Shown here in pieces: positions 28,806-40,384 of a stretch of 64,000 nt of DNA. The position numbers were made by a program, and so were the translations under genes. The stretch comes from Arion vulgaris (Eukaryota > Mollusca > Gastropoda > Stylommatophora > Arionidae), in NCBI GenBank assembly GCA_020796225.1, contig CM036758.1, forward strand, positions 31,093,647 to 31,157,646, read 5' to 3'. Each line of letters starts with the position of its first letter. Positions within the stretch are counted from its first letter, which is position 1. Under the pieces are notes generated by a model. The model did no database searches and was not told the DNA's origin. It saw only the letters and a program-made list of their open reading frames with translations.

Positions 28806-29280
28806 AACATTCAATGAATACAATATGAGAGTAAACATTGAGAAAACTGAAGTAATGACATTCAATGAATACAATATGAGAGTAAACATTGAGAAAACTG
28901 AAGTAATGACATTCAATGAATACAATATGAGAGTAAACATTGAGAAAACCAAAGTAATGACATTCAATGAATACAATATGAGAGTAAACATTGAGAAAAC
29001 CGAAGTAATGACATTCAATGAATACAATATGAGAGTAAACATTGAGAAAACTGAAGTAATGACATTCAATGAATACAATATGAGAGTAAACATTGAGAAA
29101 ACCAAAGTAATGACATTCAATGAATACAATATGAGAGTAAACATTGAGAAAACTGAAGTAATGACATTCAATGAATACAATATGAAAGTAAACATTGAGA
29201 AAACTGAAGTAATGACATTCAATGAATACAATATGAGAGTAAACATTGAGAAAACCAAAGTAATGACATTCAGTGAGAGA
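28806..29280 (+). repeat. 51-bp in-frame minisatellite inside an RT ORF
   Basis: Nine copies of a 51-bp unit encoding MRVNIEKTEVMTFNEYN, varying only E/K and R/K at a few sites. NIEKTEVMTFN is the conserved N-x-x-KT-x-VM-x-F segment downstream of the RT active site in many LINEs. Because 51 is 17 codons, the frame is kept; the opposite strand is also open by accident. Confidence 0.92.
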
Positions 29281-29735
29281 CTACAATATTTCCACGTAAA
29301 CATTAAAACATGTCAAGACTTAATAGGGAGATATTTGAAAATATTAGAACAAATTAACGAAATCTAATAGGAAATCAAATCATAGAAAAATGGAGTAAAT
29401 TTGAAATGCAAACATGTTCCAAGAACACTATAAAGATTGTTCACACAATCTTTCTCCAAATTTTGCTATTGGACCAAACCTGACGCTGCATCAACGATAA
29501 AGAAAACTAGTCAGACAGAGATGAAGTGTTATGCAGAATGCTGGAATAAACAAGAAAGACCGATAGAAGACATCAGGATGGTACAAAAAAAGGGTCCTAA
29601 ATTGTGAAATGAGATAAAGAGGTGGCAAAACACTGCTTATGAAGCAGCATTTCAAAAACTCTTCTGAAATGTTTTTATCTAGACGCTGTGATGCAAATCA
29701 GGATTAGAGAAGGAAAGAAGGTGCATTAAAGCATT
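29281..29735 (+). mobile_element. LINE 3' remainder after the minisatellite
   Basis: Frameshifted reading EMQTCSKNTIKIVHTIFLQI, LDQT, EMKCYAECWNKQER; the 3' UTR GACGCTGTGATGCAAATCAG then AGAGAAGGAAAGAAGG matches 7020-7605. The 51-bp array thus sits in the expected position inside the same LINE family. Confidence 0.72.
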
Positions 29736-29739
29736 ATAT

Positions 29740-30250
29740 CGACTTTCAGGTCAAGTAGTTGAACTAGCCATCCGACAAGTGTTCGAGATCAAACAGAGTT
29801 TAACAGGGTTGTATTCTTCACCATCTTATTAACCCGCCAAGACTGGCTGATGAGAGAGACAATAAAGACAACAGAAGAGGCATTGAGGACACCTACCTCA
29901 GTGGATTAGAAGACGTATATTGAAGACGAATTAGTCTTCAGCCAGTGAACAGAGGCCCAGATGAAATAGATGAATTTTCCAGAACATTCAAACAATAGGC
30001 TCAAAATTATGTGCAAAACAATGTAATGAGAAAACAAACCAGAAAACTAATCATGACAGAATGAAATCATGGAGGGAAGTTAGGATCTGGATGGTGATTT
30101 TGAAGGGCATAATTGGAAAATCAAAAAGCAAGTCAAAATTTACATGAGATCAACAAAGTCTAGAAAAAGGATTAATATAAAACAAAACTTAAAATATATA
30201 GAAACATTGTCTGTTTATTATACAGTAGTGAAAATGAAAATGTGTATATC
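29740..30250 (+). mobile_element. LINE RT fragment, heavily decayed
   Basis: Translations in shifting frames give a GVRQGC-like region followed by NPPRLADERDNKDNRRGIED, and later DEIDEF and IGSKLCAKQCNEKTNQKT, resembling the RT palm and thumb. Weakly supported. Confidence 0.45.
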
Positions 30251-30257
30251 CTTTCAC

Positions 30258-30355
30258 AGCATGTTGCCATCAACCACAGCAAACAAGTCAGTTGATTTTC
30301 TAGGCACCACTTATATGTTCAGTAATTTGCCTTGCCTTCAGACGTGGTCTATTTA
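30258..30355 (+). repeat. Module J
   Basis: CATCAACCACAGCAAACAAG, TTGATTTTCTAGGCACCACT, TATGTTCAGTAATTTGCC; matches 51640-51725 and, inverted, 16985-17095. Confidence 0.65.
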
Positions 30356-30479
30356 CAGAGTAAAAATCGACAGAAATAATTTACTTCAAACTGCCTGTCG
30401 GGTGTTTGAACCAGGTATGGGTTGTGATCAGGCTTACTCGCATGAGACCACATATAGTAGTGAGGCTGGAAAGCAAACA

Positions 30480-30720
30480 TATATTTGACATCCACCTTTT
30501 TGGATGGCTTCTTTGATTCACTGTATCGGACAAGATTGTCTTTGAGGGCAGTTTCCGTTAATCTGGTTTATGGCAAACCATTTAATTTGATGTTCAATGA
30601 AGTTTTCAGACTGATGTTATACCCGATCGCGAGAGGCTGATGTTAACCCACTTTTTCCTGATGCTCATTCTAAACCGCTCTTCGATAGATCATACAACAA
30701 TAAGTATCACCAACAATGAA
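30480..30720 (-). mobile_element. LINE RT scrap
   Basis: Minus reading has ERFRMSIRKKWVNIS and SHPKRWMSN, parallel to the region 8700-8830 (minus). Confidence 0.5.
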
Positions 30721-31355
30721 ACATGAGAAAACACTATCTTATTCTGACATAACAATTAAACTTTGTTGGAAGAAGATCAAATTACATGAGATCAGTTCCA
30801 AAACATTCAACAAGCCAGACCAATGTACATTATTACTAAATTAACAATTGTAATACGAGTAAAATGCTATATCAATGAGTCAACCAATCATTTACCATGC
30901 CTGTCTGTAGGCTGATACTGTCTCTCCTCAGCAGTTAACTCTGATGTGATGATGCGAACTTACATGCAGACCCAATATCTTTTGCCTGTTTCCCGATATT
31001 CCTTTCCTGAATTTTACCAGTTGTCTTAAATACTCTAAATGTTCTCTCGCATTAATACCAGAAGAACTCATTGTCTGATATCTTTGTATCATGAGTATAT
31101 ACATTTAATGAGACAGCGTGTAGTCAACGATTAGTGTATTTGCTTCATAGTGGCGTCCCAGGATATCAAGTTTCCAGTTAGAAGGACATTTTCCAACCAT
31201 AATGGCACTATGACCGGTTTTCACTGTGGAATACCAGAAAGATTAAACAGCAGACAATCTTTGAAGTCGGAAGGAAAGCACGCTGAATGACAGGTAGGGT
31301 GAGAGAAGCGGGGACCGAAATAAAGAAAGCATGCCTTACACAAGAAAATTAAGCC
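30721..31355. other. No feature recognised
   Basis: AT-rich, unique-looking sequence. Confidence 0.35.
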
Positions 31356-31359
31356 ATGA

Positions 31360-31735
31360 CTACGCCTGAATGTCAAGCAGAATGCAAAAAAGAAACAGCA
31401 AGGTACAAGAAGGTCAGTAGAGCAACCAGATGTGCCAGTTATCTACCACCAAAGGAAAAGGATGATTAAATCAATCAAAAAGCCACCAATATTAATTAAA
31501 ACATGGTGTTATTCTACGTCCCAGAACAGGACACAATCGACTCCGCAGCCACATGTATACAAAAATCAAGATTGGCAATTCAGCCATGTGTACAGGTACC
31601 CCAGACTACAGAGCACATACTTCAAGACTGTCCCAATATGATATACTAAGGCAAACTCACGACCTCGTGAAATAAGACTGGAAAGAAAACCACACAAAAG
31701 ACAGTGACGTTTATATACGAGACAACATTGCATAT
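31360..31735 (+). mobile_element. LINE 3' end, RNase H type, decayed
   Basis: Frameshifted C-terminus: WCYSTSQNRTQSTPQPHVYK, then a CKCLYTGVPQTTEHILQDCP-like stretch in another frame. Begins after a strip of module K (AAGCCATGACTACGCCTGAA). Confidence 0.6.
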
Positions 31736-31859
31736 ATAGCCAATATTTCAAGCCAATGAAAGGAAGAGAGGTTCATGAATGCATTTTTTCTCTAGAGATC
31801 TCTTAGGATTTGTCAGCGATAATAAGTTTTTGTAATATTCTTGGCAATTAGCGTGTCAT

Positions 31860-32165
31860 TTATGCGAACAGTGGCAGTCCATATGGGGGTAACCCTGTGC
31901 AATGAAGTAAATCCTTCGCCTTTAGTCCTATCGTCTCCCGTAAATCCAGGAAAATATAGATGACCTTTGTGGCCAACATCTCGCCGGCCACCTTTACTTT
32001 CGACTGTTTCTCTAGTCCCAATAGAGACCGAGTCTGCATAAGAGTCATACGGACGGAAAAAATTCTACTCCCACTGTGGAATTTGATCCTAGGATACTGT
32101 ACATATGAAGCAAAGTACACTACCATCTACACTATCGCAGCTCTCTTAGACAACAAGAACAGTTT
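31860..32165 (+). repeat. SINE-I 3' part plus unassigned sequence
   Basis: 31870-31930 shows AGTCCATATGGGGGTAACCC, GTGCAATGAAGTAAATCCTT, CGCCTTTAG, the end of SINE-I. The rest is not recognised. Confidence 0.5.
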
Positions 32166-32169
32166 AAAT

Positions 32170-33180
32170 ATTTGCTAAATTAATTGCTAATCTCGTTGTA
32201 AGTATGTAACAGTTGATAATAACAGTGTAGAATTGTCTACTGTATTTGTTGGTCAGTTTAAATGTAAGTACGTAATAGTTGATAAGAACATTGTAGAAAC
32301 ATCTACAGTATCTGGTGGCCAGTTTCATTGCAAGTATGTAACAGTTGATAAAAACAGTGTAGAATCATCTACATAATTTGTTGGCCAGTTTCAATGTAAG
32401 TACGTAATCGTCTGTATGAACAGTGTAGAATCATTTACAGAATTTGTTGGCCAGTTTCATAATAAGTAAATTATAGTACATCAGAACAGTATAATCAACT
32501 ACATAATTTTATTGTGTATGTCACTTCACTTTCAATTTAAGTATGTAATAGTTGATAAGAACAATACAATCAACTACAGAATCTGTAGGCAAATTTCATT
32601 ATATAATAGTTGATAATAACAGTGTATATTTATATGCAGAATTCGTTGGTCAGTTTCATTGTAAGTATATTATAGCTAAGAAGAACAGTACAATCAACTA
32701 GTACTACATACATCATTTATTGGTCAGTTTCATTGCAAGGACGTAATAGTCAATAAGGACAATACAATCAACTACAGCATTCGTTGGTCAGTTTCATTGC
32801 AAGTATATTATAGTCGGTAAAAACAGTACAATTATCTACAAAACTAATCTGCCAGTTTCATTGTAAGTATATTATAGTCTGTAAAAACAGTACAATTATC
32901 TACAAAACTAATCTGCCAGTTTCATTGTAAGTATATTATAGTCTGTAAAAACAGTACAATTATCTACAAAACTAATCTGCCAGTTTCATTGTAAGTATAT
33001 TATAGTCTGTAAAAACAGTACAATTATCTACAGAATTCATCTGCCAGTTTCGTTGTAAGTATATTATAGTCTGTAAAAACAGTACAATTATCTACAAAAC
33101 TAATCTGCCAGTTTCATTGTAAGTATATTATAGTCTGTAAAAACAGTACAATTATCTACAGAATTTATCTGCCATGTTTA
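32170..33180. repeat. 64-bp satellite, about 15 units
   Basis: Unit CAGTTTCATTGTAAGTATAT, TATAGTCTGTAAAAACAGTA, CAATTATCTACAAAACTAAT, CTGC (32853 to 32917 is one period). Units left of 32780 are diverged with small indels; the last five or six are almost identical, a sign of recent one-sided amplification. Confidence 0.9.
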
Positions 33181-33322
33181 AGTCTGTTTTAATTGTTTGA
33201 TTATATCTTAATCAACTAAAATGGTAAGTACTTCAATAGAAAGCATTCAATTAAAACAAGAAGTGTAAACAGCAAAGCACAAGCATGTGTTCAACATAGG
33301 TCAAGAGAAATACCTTGTGTGG

Positions 33323-33545
33323 GGGTTTTATGGCGAAGTGGTTAAGACAGTTGCAGGTTGTGGGTTCGAATCTGGACTGAGTAACATGTGTCATTTTTTC
33401 ATGAGATCTCTAAAATGGTTGCAGGAGCTACGGAGTTCGTGCAACACTCTGCAGATGGTGTATCATTTCTGCTGAAAGGGACAAAGCTAAAGGGGGAAAT
33501 CCTGGTGCAAAGAAGCCAATCCTTCGCATTTAGACCCTATTTTGT
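33323..33545 (+). mobile_element. SINE-I, tRNA-headed SINE
   Basis: A-box GGCGAAGTGGTTAAG, B-box GGTTGTGGGTTCGAATCTGG, body GGAGCTACGGAGTTCGTGCA, end CTTCGCATTTAGACCC. Other full copies at 34606-34860, 35921-36145, 48005-48250 (plus) and 48275-48480, 49830-50030 (minus). Confidence 0.85.
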
Positions 33546-33734
33546 TTAGCAGTCTCATAATTTTCTGTAGCAGATATCACCCTGAAAACTAAATAAATGA
33601 TAAAAATAACCGAACAATTCACCTTCTGGAAGCAGTTTTGATTGCGCTGAAAATGTTAAAAAAGAAATTATGCTACAAATTATCAAAGCAACATCGGCTT
33701 TTAACTCCTTGTGGACCAGGAGCCATACTAAGTG

Positions 33735-33965
33735 CCGATTTTACTTAACAATGGCTTTTGCACTTGGAGTTAAAAGTTTAAATAAAATATGGAACTGCAA
33801 GTTATACAGTTTTAAAACTATAAAACATTTTAAACTACATTCTTCTTCATATGAGATTTTACTCTACAATGGCTTTTGCACTAGGAGTTAAAAGTTTAAA
33901 TAAAATATGGAACTGCAAGTTATACAGTTTTAAAAGCTATAAAACATTTTAAACTACATTCTTCT
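33735..33965. repeat. 119-bp tandem duplication
   Basis: Two near-identical copies of ACAATGGCTTTTGCAC, GGAGTTAAAAGTTTAAATAA, ACATTTTAAACTACATTCTT, 119 bp apart. Confidence 0.85.
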
Positions 33966-34150
33966 TCCCTCGAACACTCCATATATTAAACCACTCTTTG
34001 TGATTTGTGAAGAGCAGAAAGTGAAAATTAGTATCCTGCTGATGACCGTAGAACAGCTCTTCTTTGAACACTCCATATTGACCACTTAAGTTATTCTTTG
34101 TGATCAGTATGTGATCTGAGCCTAAGAGCAATTGTACATTGTGCTAGTTA
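33960..34150 (-). mobile_element. SINE-A pieces
   Basis: Two partial starts (GAACACTCCATATATTAAAC and GAACACTCCATATTGACCAC) with GATCTGAGCCTAAGAGCAAT; the second is cut off at GTTAACGCAA by the SINE-B pair. Confidence 0.65.
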
Positions 34151-34154
34151 ACGC

Positions 34155-34600
34155 AACGCCCAGTGGTTACCCGGGCCCAGATTTTGTGTGTAAAGAATAG
34201 AACCACTGCTACCTGCCACGCATGCCGTAAGAGGCGACTGAGGAGGTTTGGCTGAAATCGGATGCATGTGTCCTAAACATGTAGAAGTCTATGCTTTTAA
34301 GGGCCTACCAAACCAATGTGCAACGTATATGTGCTCTTGGCAAAGATCAAACATATCACAAAGAGACCAATCATAAGACCAATTTTAATCACTCTTTGTG
34401 ATATGTTTGATCTTTGCCAAGAATGTGTGTACGTTGCACATTGGTTGGTAGGCCGCTAAACGCATAGACTTTCACACGTTTAGGACACATGGATCCGATT
34501 TCAGCCACACCTCCTTAGTTGCCTCTTACGAAATGCGTGGCAGGTAACAGTGATTTTATTCTTTACACCCCAAATTTCTGCCCCGGTAACCACTCGGGCG
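34155..34600. mobile_element. Inverted pair of SINE-B copies
   Basis: 34155-34370 is SINE-B in plus sense (CGCCCAGTGGTTACCCGGGC to CAAACATATCACAAAGAG). 34375-34597 is the same element in minus sense, ending GGTAACCACTCGGGCG. The tails meet at the centre, giving a near-palindrome of about 440 bp. Confidence 0.85.
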
Positions 34601-34605
34601 CAGTT

Positions 34606-34860
34606 GGCTATGGAGGTCTCTGTGGCTAAGTGGTTACGCCCTTGCCTTGCGATTTGAGGGTCATTGGTTTGAATCCGAACCGCGTTGTTCAATTCATGAG
34701 TGCATTTATTTCCAAGGACCCTCTAGGATTGTTGTCAGAACTATGGAGTTCTTGTTTTATGCAATACTCTCGGCAGGTGGGGTGCCATTTCTGCAGAGAT
34801 GAACTGAGCCATATGGGGATAAAACCTGGTGCAGCGAAGTCAATCTTTTGGCTTTAAAAT
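34606..34860 (+). mobile_element. SINE-I copy
   Basis: GTGGCTAAGTGGTTACGCCC, GGTTTGAATCCGAACC, GAACTGAGCCATATGGGGAT, CTTTTGGCTTTAAAATCC. Confidence 0.8.
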
Positions 34861-35104
34861 CCATTAGTCCTCAGTTGTTGTCCTACAGTGGATATTCTCC
34901 CATTGCGGAATCACTGAAAATGAGAAGAGCTGGTACCCTGTCCAGAGTTGGTGGTCGAATGGAGCAACTCAATCCTGTTACTATCCTAAAAAAAAACAGT
35001 TACAGAAACAGAGACATTTTTGTCTCTGCCGTATGTGCCCTGTAATGAAAACTGATGATAATGATGAATCTGGCAACAAACAACAAATTAGTAAATGCTA
35101 AAAA

Positions 35105-35111
<7 letters not shown>

Positions 35112-35185
<74 letters not shown>
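35112..35185. repeat. (TA)n microsatellite
   Basis: About 37 TA dinucleotides at the left edge of the LINE fragment that follows. Confidence 0.95.
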
Positions 35186-35188
<3 letters not shown>

Positions 35189-35695
35189 GCACAGATGAAG
35201 ATGTTAGGGTTAGAATACAAACAGCAAGATCAGCATTTGCCATTCTGAAGAACATATGGAGCTCAAGAGTGATCAGGAATAAAACTTAGATAAGGATATT
35301 TAACTCAAATGTCAAAGATGTCTTTCTGTATGAAACAGAGACACCGTAAACAACCAAGGGGAACACTCCATCTGCGATGGTATCACAGGACCACAAACAG
35401 GGAAATGTGGGATAGAGCGAGACAACATCAGGTGCAACAAGAGATAAGGGCAGAAGGTGACGATAGATAGGACACACACACTGAGAAAACCCCCTGACAG
35501 CATAACAAGACAGGCTTTCCGATGGAACCCCCAGGGTAATAGAGGTAAGGGAAGACCCAAGAACACCTGGAGACTGGAGATGGAATACAAGAAAATGGGG
35601 AGAGAGTGGAGAGATCTGGAAAAGATGGCCTTAGATATGCAGGCTTGGAAGGCCTTGGTTGCGGACTTATGTCTCCCTAGGGATGAAGGATGAAA
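35186..35695 (+). mobile_element. LINE RT 3' fragment
   Basis: GTDEDVRVRIQTARSAFAIL, KNIWSSRVIRNKT, IRIFNSNVKDVFLYET, later HTLRKPPDSITRQAFRWNPQ, GKGRPKNTWRLEMEYKKMG, DLEKMALDMQAWKALV. A very recognisable RT thumb and C-terminal end; only a few stops or frameshifts. Confidence 0.82.
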
Positions 35696-35789
35696 TAAAA
35701 TACAGAAAGTCAAATCTATTTTTTTTAAATACAATGGCAACTTTGTGCATAAAGATAATGTGTATAATGAAGCTTTATAAAGCTAATAA

Positions 35790-36310
35790 GTTTTGCACTG
35801 ATGGAGATATAAATTGTAAAAATATAAATTTGGTGCATCATCATAAATCATATACACATAGATGGAGATATAAATTATCTATATATAAATTTAATATATC
35901 AACATACACCATGTACATGGGGGTCTCAGTGATGAAGTGGTTAAGTCGTTTGCCTTTCGTACTGAACGTTGTGGGTTCGAATCAGGACTGTGCAATTTAT
36001 TCATGAAATCCCTAGGATTGTTGCCGGAGCTACGGAGTTCATGCAATGCCCCTGGCAGATGGATACCATCTCTGGCACAGAACGAGCCATATGGAGAAAA
36101 AGTGCAGGAAGTCAATTTTCTCCACTTGGACCATTTTTGTAATGGAAATATAAATTATCTGAATATAAATTTAGCGCATCATTATACATCATATACACAC
36201 TGGTGGAGATATAAATTACCAGGATATAAATTTAGTACATCATATACACACTGATGAGATATAAATTATCTGAATATAAATTTTGTGATCATCATAAATC
36301 ATCATATTTA
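35790..36310. repeat. AT-rich tandem repeat (about 60 bp) with SINE-I inside
   Basis: Units of GATGGAGATATAAATTATCT, ATATAAATTTAGTGCATCAT, CATAAATCATATACACA occur on both sides of a SINE-I copy at 35921-36145 (AGTGATGAAGTGGTTAAGTC, GGTTCGAATCAGGACTG). Confidence 0.75.
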
Positions 36311-36535
36311 TAGACAACATTTCTTAACAATATGAGGTGTGATATAAAAAGTGATCATTTTGGAATAGTTGGCACTAGGAAGCAAAAAATTCCAGAAAGT
36401 AGTGTCTTTGCTAAAATAAACAGCGTGGAAAGGAATGTTGGCAAATAGTTAAGAACGGGTTACAGGAGGCAGCGGCAAAGATATCCAGAAACGGATATTT
36501 AAAAGCTAGAATTGATTTTGTTAATCTTAAAATGT

Positions 36536-37450
36536 TGAAACACGTAAAAACAAAGTACATGTACTGTGGTTTTACAAAGTACAAAAACAATATATGGCTG
36601 TGTTTCAACCAAAAAACCTTTATCAAGCTATCTATTGTCTATGTCTTTGCCCCGGTGAATGATGGAATTGGTTGTTCACTTTTGCTGTTAAGCGTAGGGG
36701 TGGGAGCTTTACTTTGCGTTCCAGGGCCAGATGAGTCGCCTTTGTTGTGTTATATCTGTGTTTATTTAGTGTGGTCTTTATATTGTCTATCCATCTTTTC
36801 TTGGTCTTCCCTTGGCTCTAGTACCTGATCTCTTTTATTGTATGCTGTTATTAGTGGTTGGTTGTATTCCATTCTCATTAAATGTCCAAACCACTGCATT
36901 TGTTGTCTTTTAATGTAATCGGTGCATGAAGTTATGCCCACTTTGCTAAACAAAGGATACAAAAGCAGCGAAAAATTCAGATTCTTTTATACAGCAGACA
37001 TAACATATAGTCAGGCGATAAATCCCTAACGGCCCTAACATAAAAATATGTGACTATAAAATGAAATAAATGTGAAAAACTAGATATGGAAAACAGGATA
37101 AAACAATAATAATCCAATATATACATAGCATATTTACATTTAACATATACTATGGAGCATGAGAAGAGACAGTATTAAGAAGAATAGGAATGTAGTGTGT
37201 TTAGTCTATGAGGTTGCAAGGTACTGTACAAAGGTATAAAATGATTTTGAAGAGCAAATTGACTCCGATCATCAGAGGAATATTATTGGATAGCAGTGAC
37301 CTGGATATTGTGAGCTCCCAAATGGTCCATTCCATTGAAATTAGTGGCCACAGGGGCCAGAGAACATTTGCGCACATCACGTTAATGTTTGCCGAAATGG
37401 GTACTAAGTTTTTGCCAGTTTTTTCCTATATATGCCTAGTCACGATGTTT
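36536..37450. repeat. Repeat L copy 2, split by a LINE fragment
   Basis: 36536-36635 and 36946-37450 match copy 1 (2930-4190). 36640-36945 is a minus-strand LINE piece: SCTDYIKRQQMQWFGHLMRM then EPREDQEKMDRQYK. Confidence 0.72.
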
Positions 37451-37464
37451 ACAAGTGATGGTGT

Positions 37465-37660
37465 AAAAAAGTGGTTTGTGGTGTAGAGATTAGGTGCTCG
37501 CCTCTTGTGCCAAAGGTACTTGGTTCGCTCCCTTGTGGAGCCATCTACATATTTTTACAGAGATCCTAGATCTCAGTGTAGATGAGATCAAGTTTCTAGT
37601 TCTATCAGAGATGGACAACAAAACGTAGGTCCTGGGTTCAATTTCAGATAGTAAAAGAAC
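37465..37660 (+). mobile_element. SINE-M copy
   Basis: GTGTAGAGATTAGGTGCTCG, GGTACTTGGTTCGCTCCC, CCTAGATCTCAGTGTAGATG, GTTCTATCAGAGATGGACAA. Confidence 0.75.
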
Positions 37661-37734
37661 CCTTGGCATTTCAAAATTGAGAAGAGTAGTCTGGAAAGCC
37701 GCTGCCCAGGCAAAACCCATTAGAAAGATTTGTT

Positions 37735-37905
37735 TAAAAATTTCTACAAAATATTTTCACCCCATCTTTTAAATTACATCGGGACTCTTGCGGTGCAACA
37801 GTGTTTGCACACTGCAGCTGAGATCTTCCTGTGTAAGAAAGAGATTGGAGCACATGGTTACTCACCGAAGTGCAATGACGATGGTGCTATCAATCAAGCA
37901 CACGT
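37735..37905 (+). repeat. Module H
   Basis: AATTACATCGGGACTCTTGC, AGAAAGAGATTGGAGCACAT, CTCACCGAAGTGCAATGACG, GGTGCTATCAATCAA. Confidence 0.68.
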
Positions 37906-38250
37906 ATGGCATCGCGGACACTGACATGCTATCAAAACAATTGGAGATCTTCTCAGTATAATATAAACAAAATGGCAGGACAAACTTCCAGATATCGAAG
38001 TCCTCATAAGAACCAGGATTCCAAGCGTCAACATCCTGTTGCAGAAGGCCTAAGTGAGATGGGCCGGTCACGTTGCTCGGATGCCTGATAAACACATCCT
38101 AAAACATCTGATAGAGCAAGCTATGGGGAACTCACGAGGAACTCCAACTGACATGCAGCTTCATAGATGCAACCCAATTCATGATTTAGATGAGCATACA
38201 AAACCGAACGCAAAGAAGAAGAAAGAAGACAAAAACTTGATGATGGTGAA
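37906..38250 (+). mobile_element. LINE fragment, zinc-finger-ended family
   Basis: Frameshifted homologue of 43421-44321: DSKRQHPVAEGL in one frame, MRWAGHVARMPDKHILKHLI in another. Confidence 0.68.
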
Positions 38251-38549
38251 GAAGATGTTTTAGAACTGATGATATTATCCATAAAAAATGATCACTAACC
38301 ATAATTGAATACAATTTGATTGAAGCAATGAGTAGTATTCAGCATAAACTTGTTCCATACAACAAACTTTCCTACCTTCAGCTCACAAGAGCATTTGTTT
38401 TTAGAGATCCCTATAATTTCTTCCAGAGCTACAGAGTTTGTGCTTCTCTTCTTCTGCCATGAAACTACTCTGGTATGTGTCATAAACAGGGTGGTGCGTT
38501 TGAGGATATCACCATTCCCCCATAGTTTTTTCTGAAGGGGTGCTTCTGT

Positions 38550-38660
38550 TGACCAGATTTCCAATCACAGGCTGCTCAGTCTTGCAAGATGTGCTCTGGG
38601 GACTGCTTTGGTGCTTCACAGGTGCAGGCAGCTGAGTCCGAGACCTATTCTATGGAGGTG
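38550..38660 (-). mobile_element. LINE RNase H C-terminal scrap
   Basis: Minus reading DSAACTCEAPKQSPEHILQD, the C-x-C...EHILQD motif. Confidence 0.6.
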
Positions 38661-38789
38661 TGTTCTGAGACTGCAATGCCCTGTTCTAAGTCTGAAGACT
38701 GTAGTCTGCGTTTTTTTGTTGAATATATTTATGTTGTCATGTGTTTTCTGCAATATTCTCATCAGGATAACTCATTGCAGTATGAGGGT

Positions 38790-39285
38790 GGAGGTTGAAG
38801 CCATTAATGCTCACCTACAGGACTCCGTTTACTGGGGCCATTCTTGTTTCTGACACTCAGCCTATGCTTCAGAAAATCCAGAATGGCAGGTCATGCTATG
38901 AGCAGATGTCTATGGGGGTTTCCAACCTCCAGAGACTCATGTGGATCTACTGTCCTGGGCATACCTGGGTTCGCGGCAACAAGAGAGCGGACAGGCTTGC
39001 ATCGATTGTTTAGGATGGTTACGGGGGATGTTCTTTGGTCTGTTGGTGACCTACTATTGGAAGAGAACACTAAAATTGATGTTGAATCAATCCAGCGATT
39101 TTGAAATAAGTTATAAAAGTAGACTGGAATGTTATGGGGCAGAGAGAGGAGTGTGTTAAACCAGCAAGCCACGATAACCACCAGTTTCCATACCCTTCAA
39201 CATCTGTTAGGGGAGACTGAGCACCTATGGGTCTGCCTGGAGTACTGTGACATCAGTTCAGTAACCAATAGCCAATCTCTTCAAG
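38790..39285 (+). mobile_element. LINE 3' fragment, RNase H type
   Basis: GAILVSDTQPMLQKIQNG, MWIYCPGHTWVRGNKRADRL, ENTKIDVESIQRF, then in shifted frames HLLGETEHLWVCLEYCD and ISSVTN. RNase H motifs SDSxxxL and PGHxxxxGNxxAD are visible. Confidence 0.75.
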
Positions 39286-39366
39286 TGGTGCATAATTTCT
39301 ACGGAAATGGACGGAGCCATATGGGGAAACCCTAAGCAATGAACTCAATCACTGGACCTTGAAAAG
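39286..39366 (+). mobile_element. SINE-I tail
   Basis: TAATTTCTACGGAAATGGAC, GGAGCCATATGGGGAAACCC, the SINE-I end, here fused to the LINE end. Confidence 0.55.
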
Positions 39367-39410
39367 CCTGGCCTTTATTTCTGGGATATAGGACAAGTAA
39401 TCACTTGATT

Positions 39411-39736
39411 TTTTTTTTCCTTTCGTCCGCTTTCAACTCAGACGAGTTTCATCTCTGAAACTGATTTTTGCATGAAAATCCGTTTTTCCAATTTCTTACA
39501 ACGGCAGCGTGCACATTGTAAATTACTTTACACTGGCAGCCGTGTGCTCAATGTACTCGTAATTAGTATTCCCTAGCCATACAGGCAGATTTTCTCCGAC
39601 TTCAGAGGTACTCACGTTATCGTCCTGAGTAAGACCAGGGACTCGAACAAATGCCGGACAGTAGGTTCGAACCCGAGCTATGAGGCGTCTCACAGCTAGC
39701 AGGCCGAGCTACTATCAACTACTCTAGGCAGTCCCC
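39411..39736 (-). mobile_element. SINE-G copy 2, with TSD
   Basis: Flanked by AATCACTTGATT (39399-39410 and 39737-39748). Near-identical to 1802-2152 with the same B-box region and a shorter A-tail. Two such similar copies 37 kb apart imply recent transposition. Confidence 0.93.
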
Positions 39737-39839
39737 AATCACTTGATTAAATTCAATTAGATTGATATTGATAAATATGATTGATTGATAGAACCATCAC
39801 TGTTGCAATTAAGTTGTTTTTGTTTTTCATTGTTCACCT

Positions 39840-40320
39840 GATACGACTTCAGGTGTAGTCGACTTTTTTCTTTTCTCTAGTTCCTTTTTTGTCTCACAGC
39901 ATCAGGATAAGAAGATATTTCTTGAACTGGCTTTTGTGTGCGCTTTATACTGTTTTTCACTGCCTCTATTATTTCTGTGGTCCCATTTTTACGTGGACGA
40001 TCATTTGCTTTGTATCCACTATAAAAATGCTCTTTGAGGTGACTGCCCAATGTCTGTTGGTAATCTGCTTATGTGGCCAAACCAATTAACTTGTTCTTTC
40101 TTGATAAAGTTCAATACTGCTGCTGCACCACTTTTTCCTGATGTCTTCATTTCTAAACCGGTCTCTTCTTGATCCTCCCGGCATTCTGCGTAGACACTTC
40201 ATCTCCGTCATGACTAGTTTTCTTCTATCATTTGATGTCAACGTCCAGGTTTAGCACTGATAGCATAATGTTGGGAGAAAGATTATGTTGAACAATGATC
40301 TTTAAGTGTTCATGGTAATC
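39840..40320 (-). mobile_element. LINE RT 3' fragment
   Basis: Same layout as 8290-8960: 3' UTR CATCAGGATAAGAAGA-like, then HKQITNRHW, and at the high end a CLRRMPGGSRRDRFRNEDIR-like stretch. Confidence 0.65.
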
Positions 40321-40384
40321 TAAATTACAAGTACCTCAAAGCCGGACTAAGTTTCGCCTGTATTCTGAGGGATGATGATGATAA

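Noticed and set aside
28800..29303. 167-codon minus-strand ORF with FSMFTLILYSLNVIT repeats that looks like a membrane protein
   Set aside because: It is the antisense of the 51-bp RT-derived minisatellite; the sense strand carries the recognisable RT motif.
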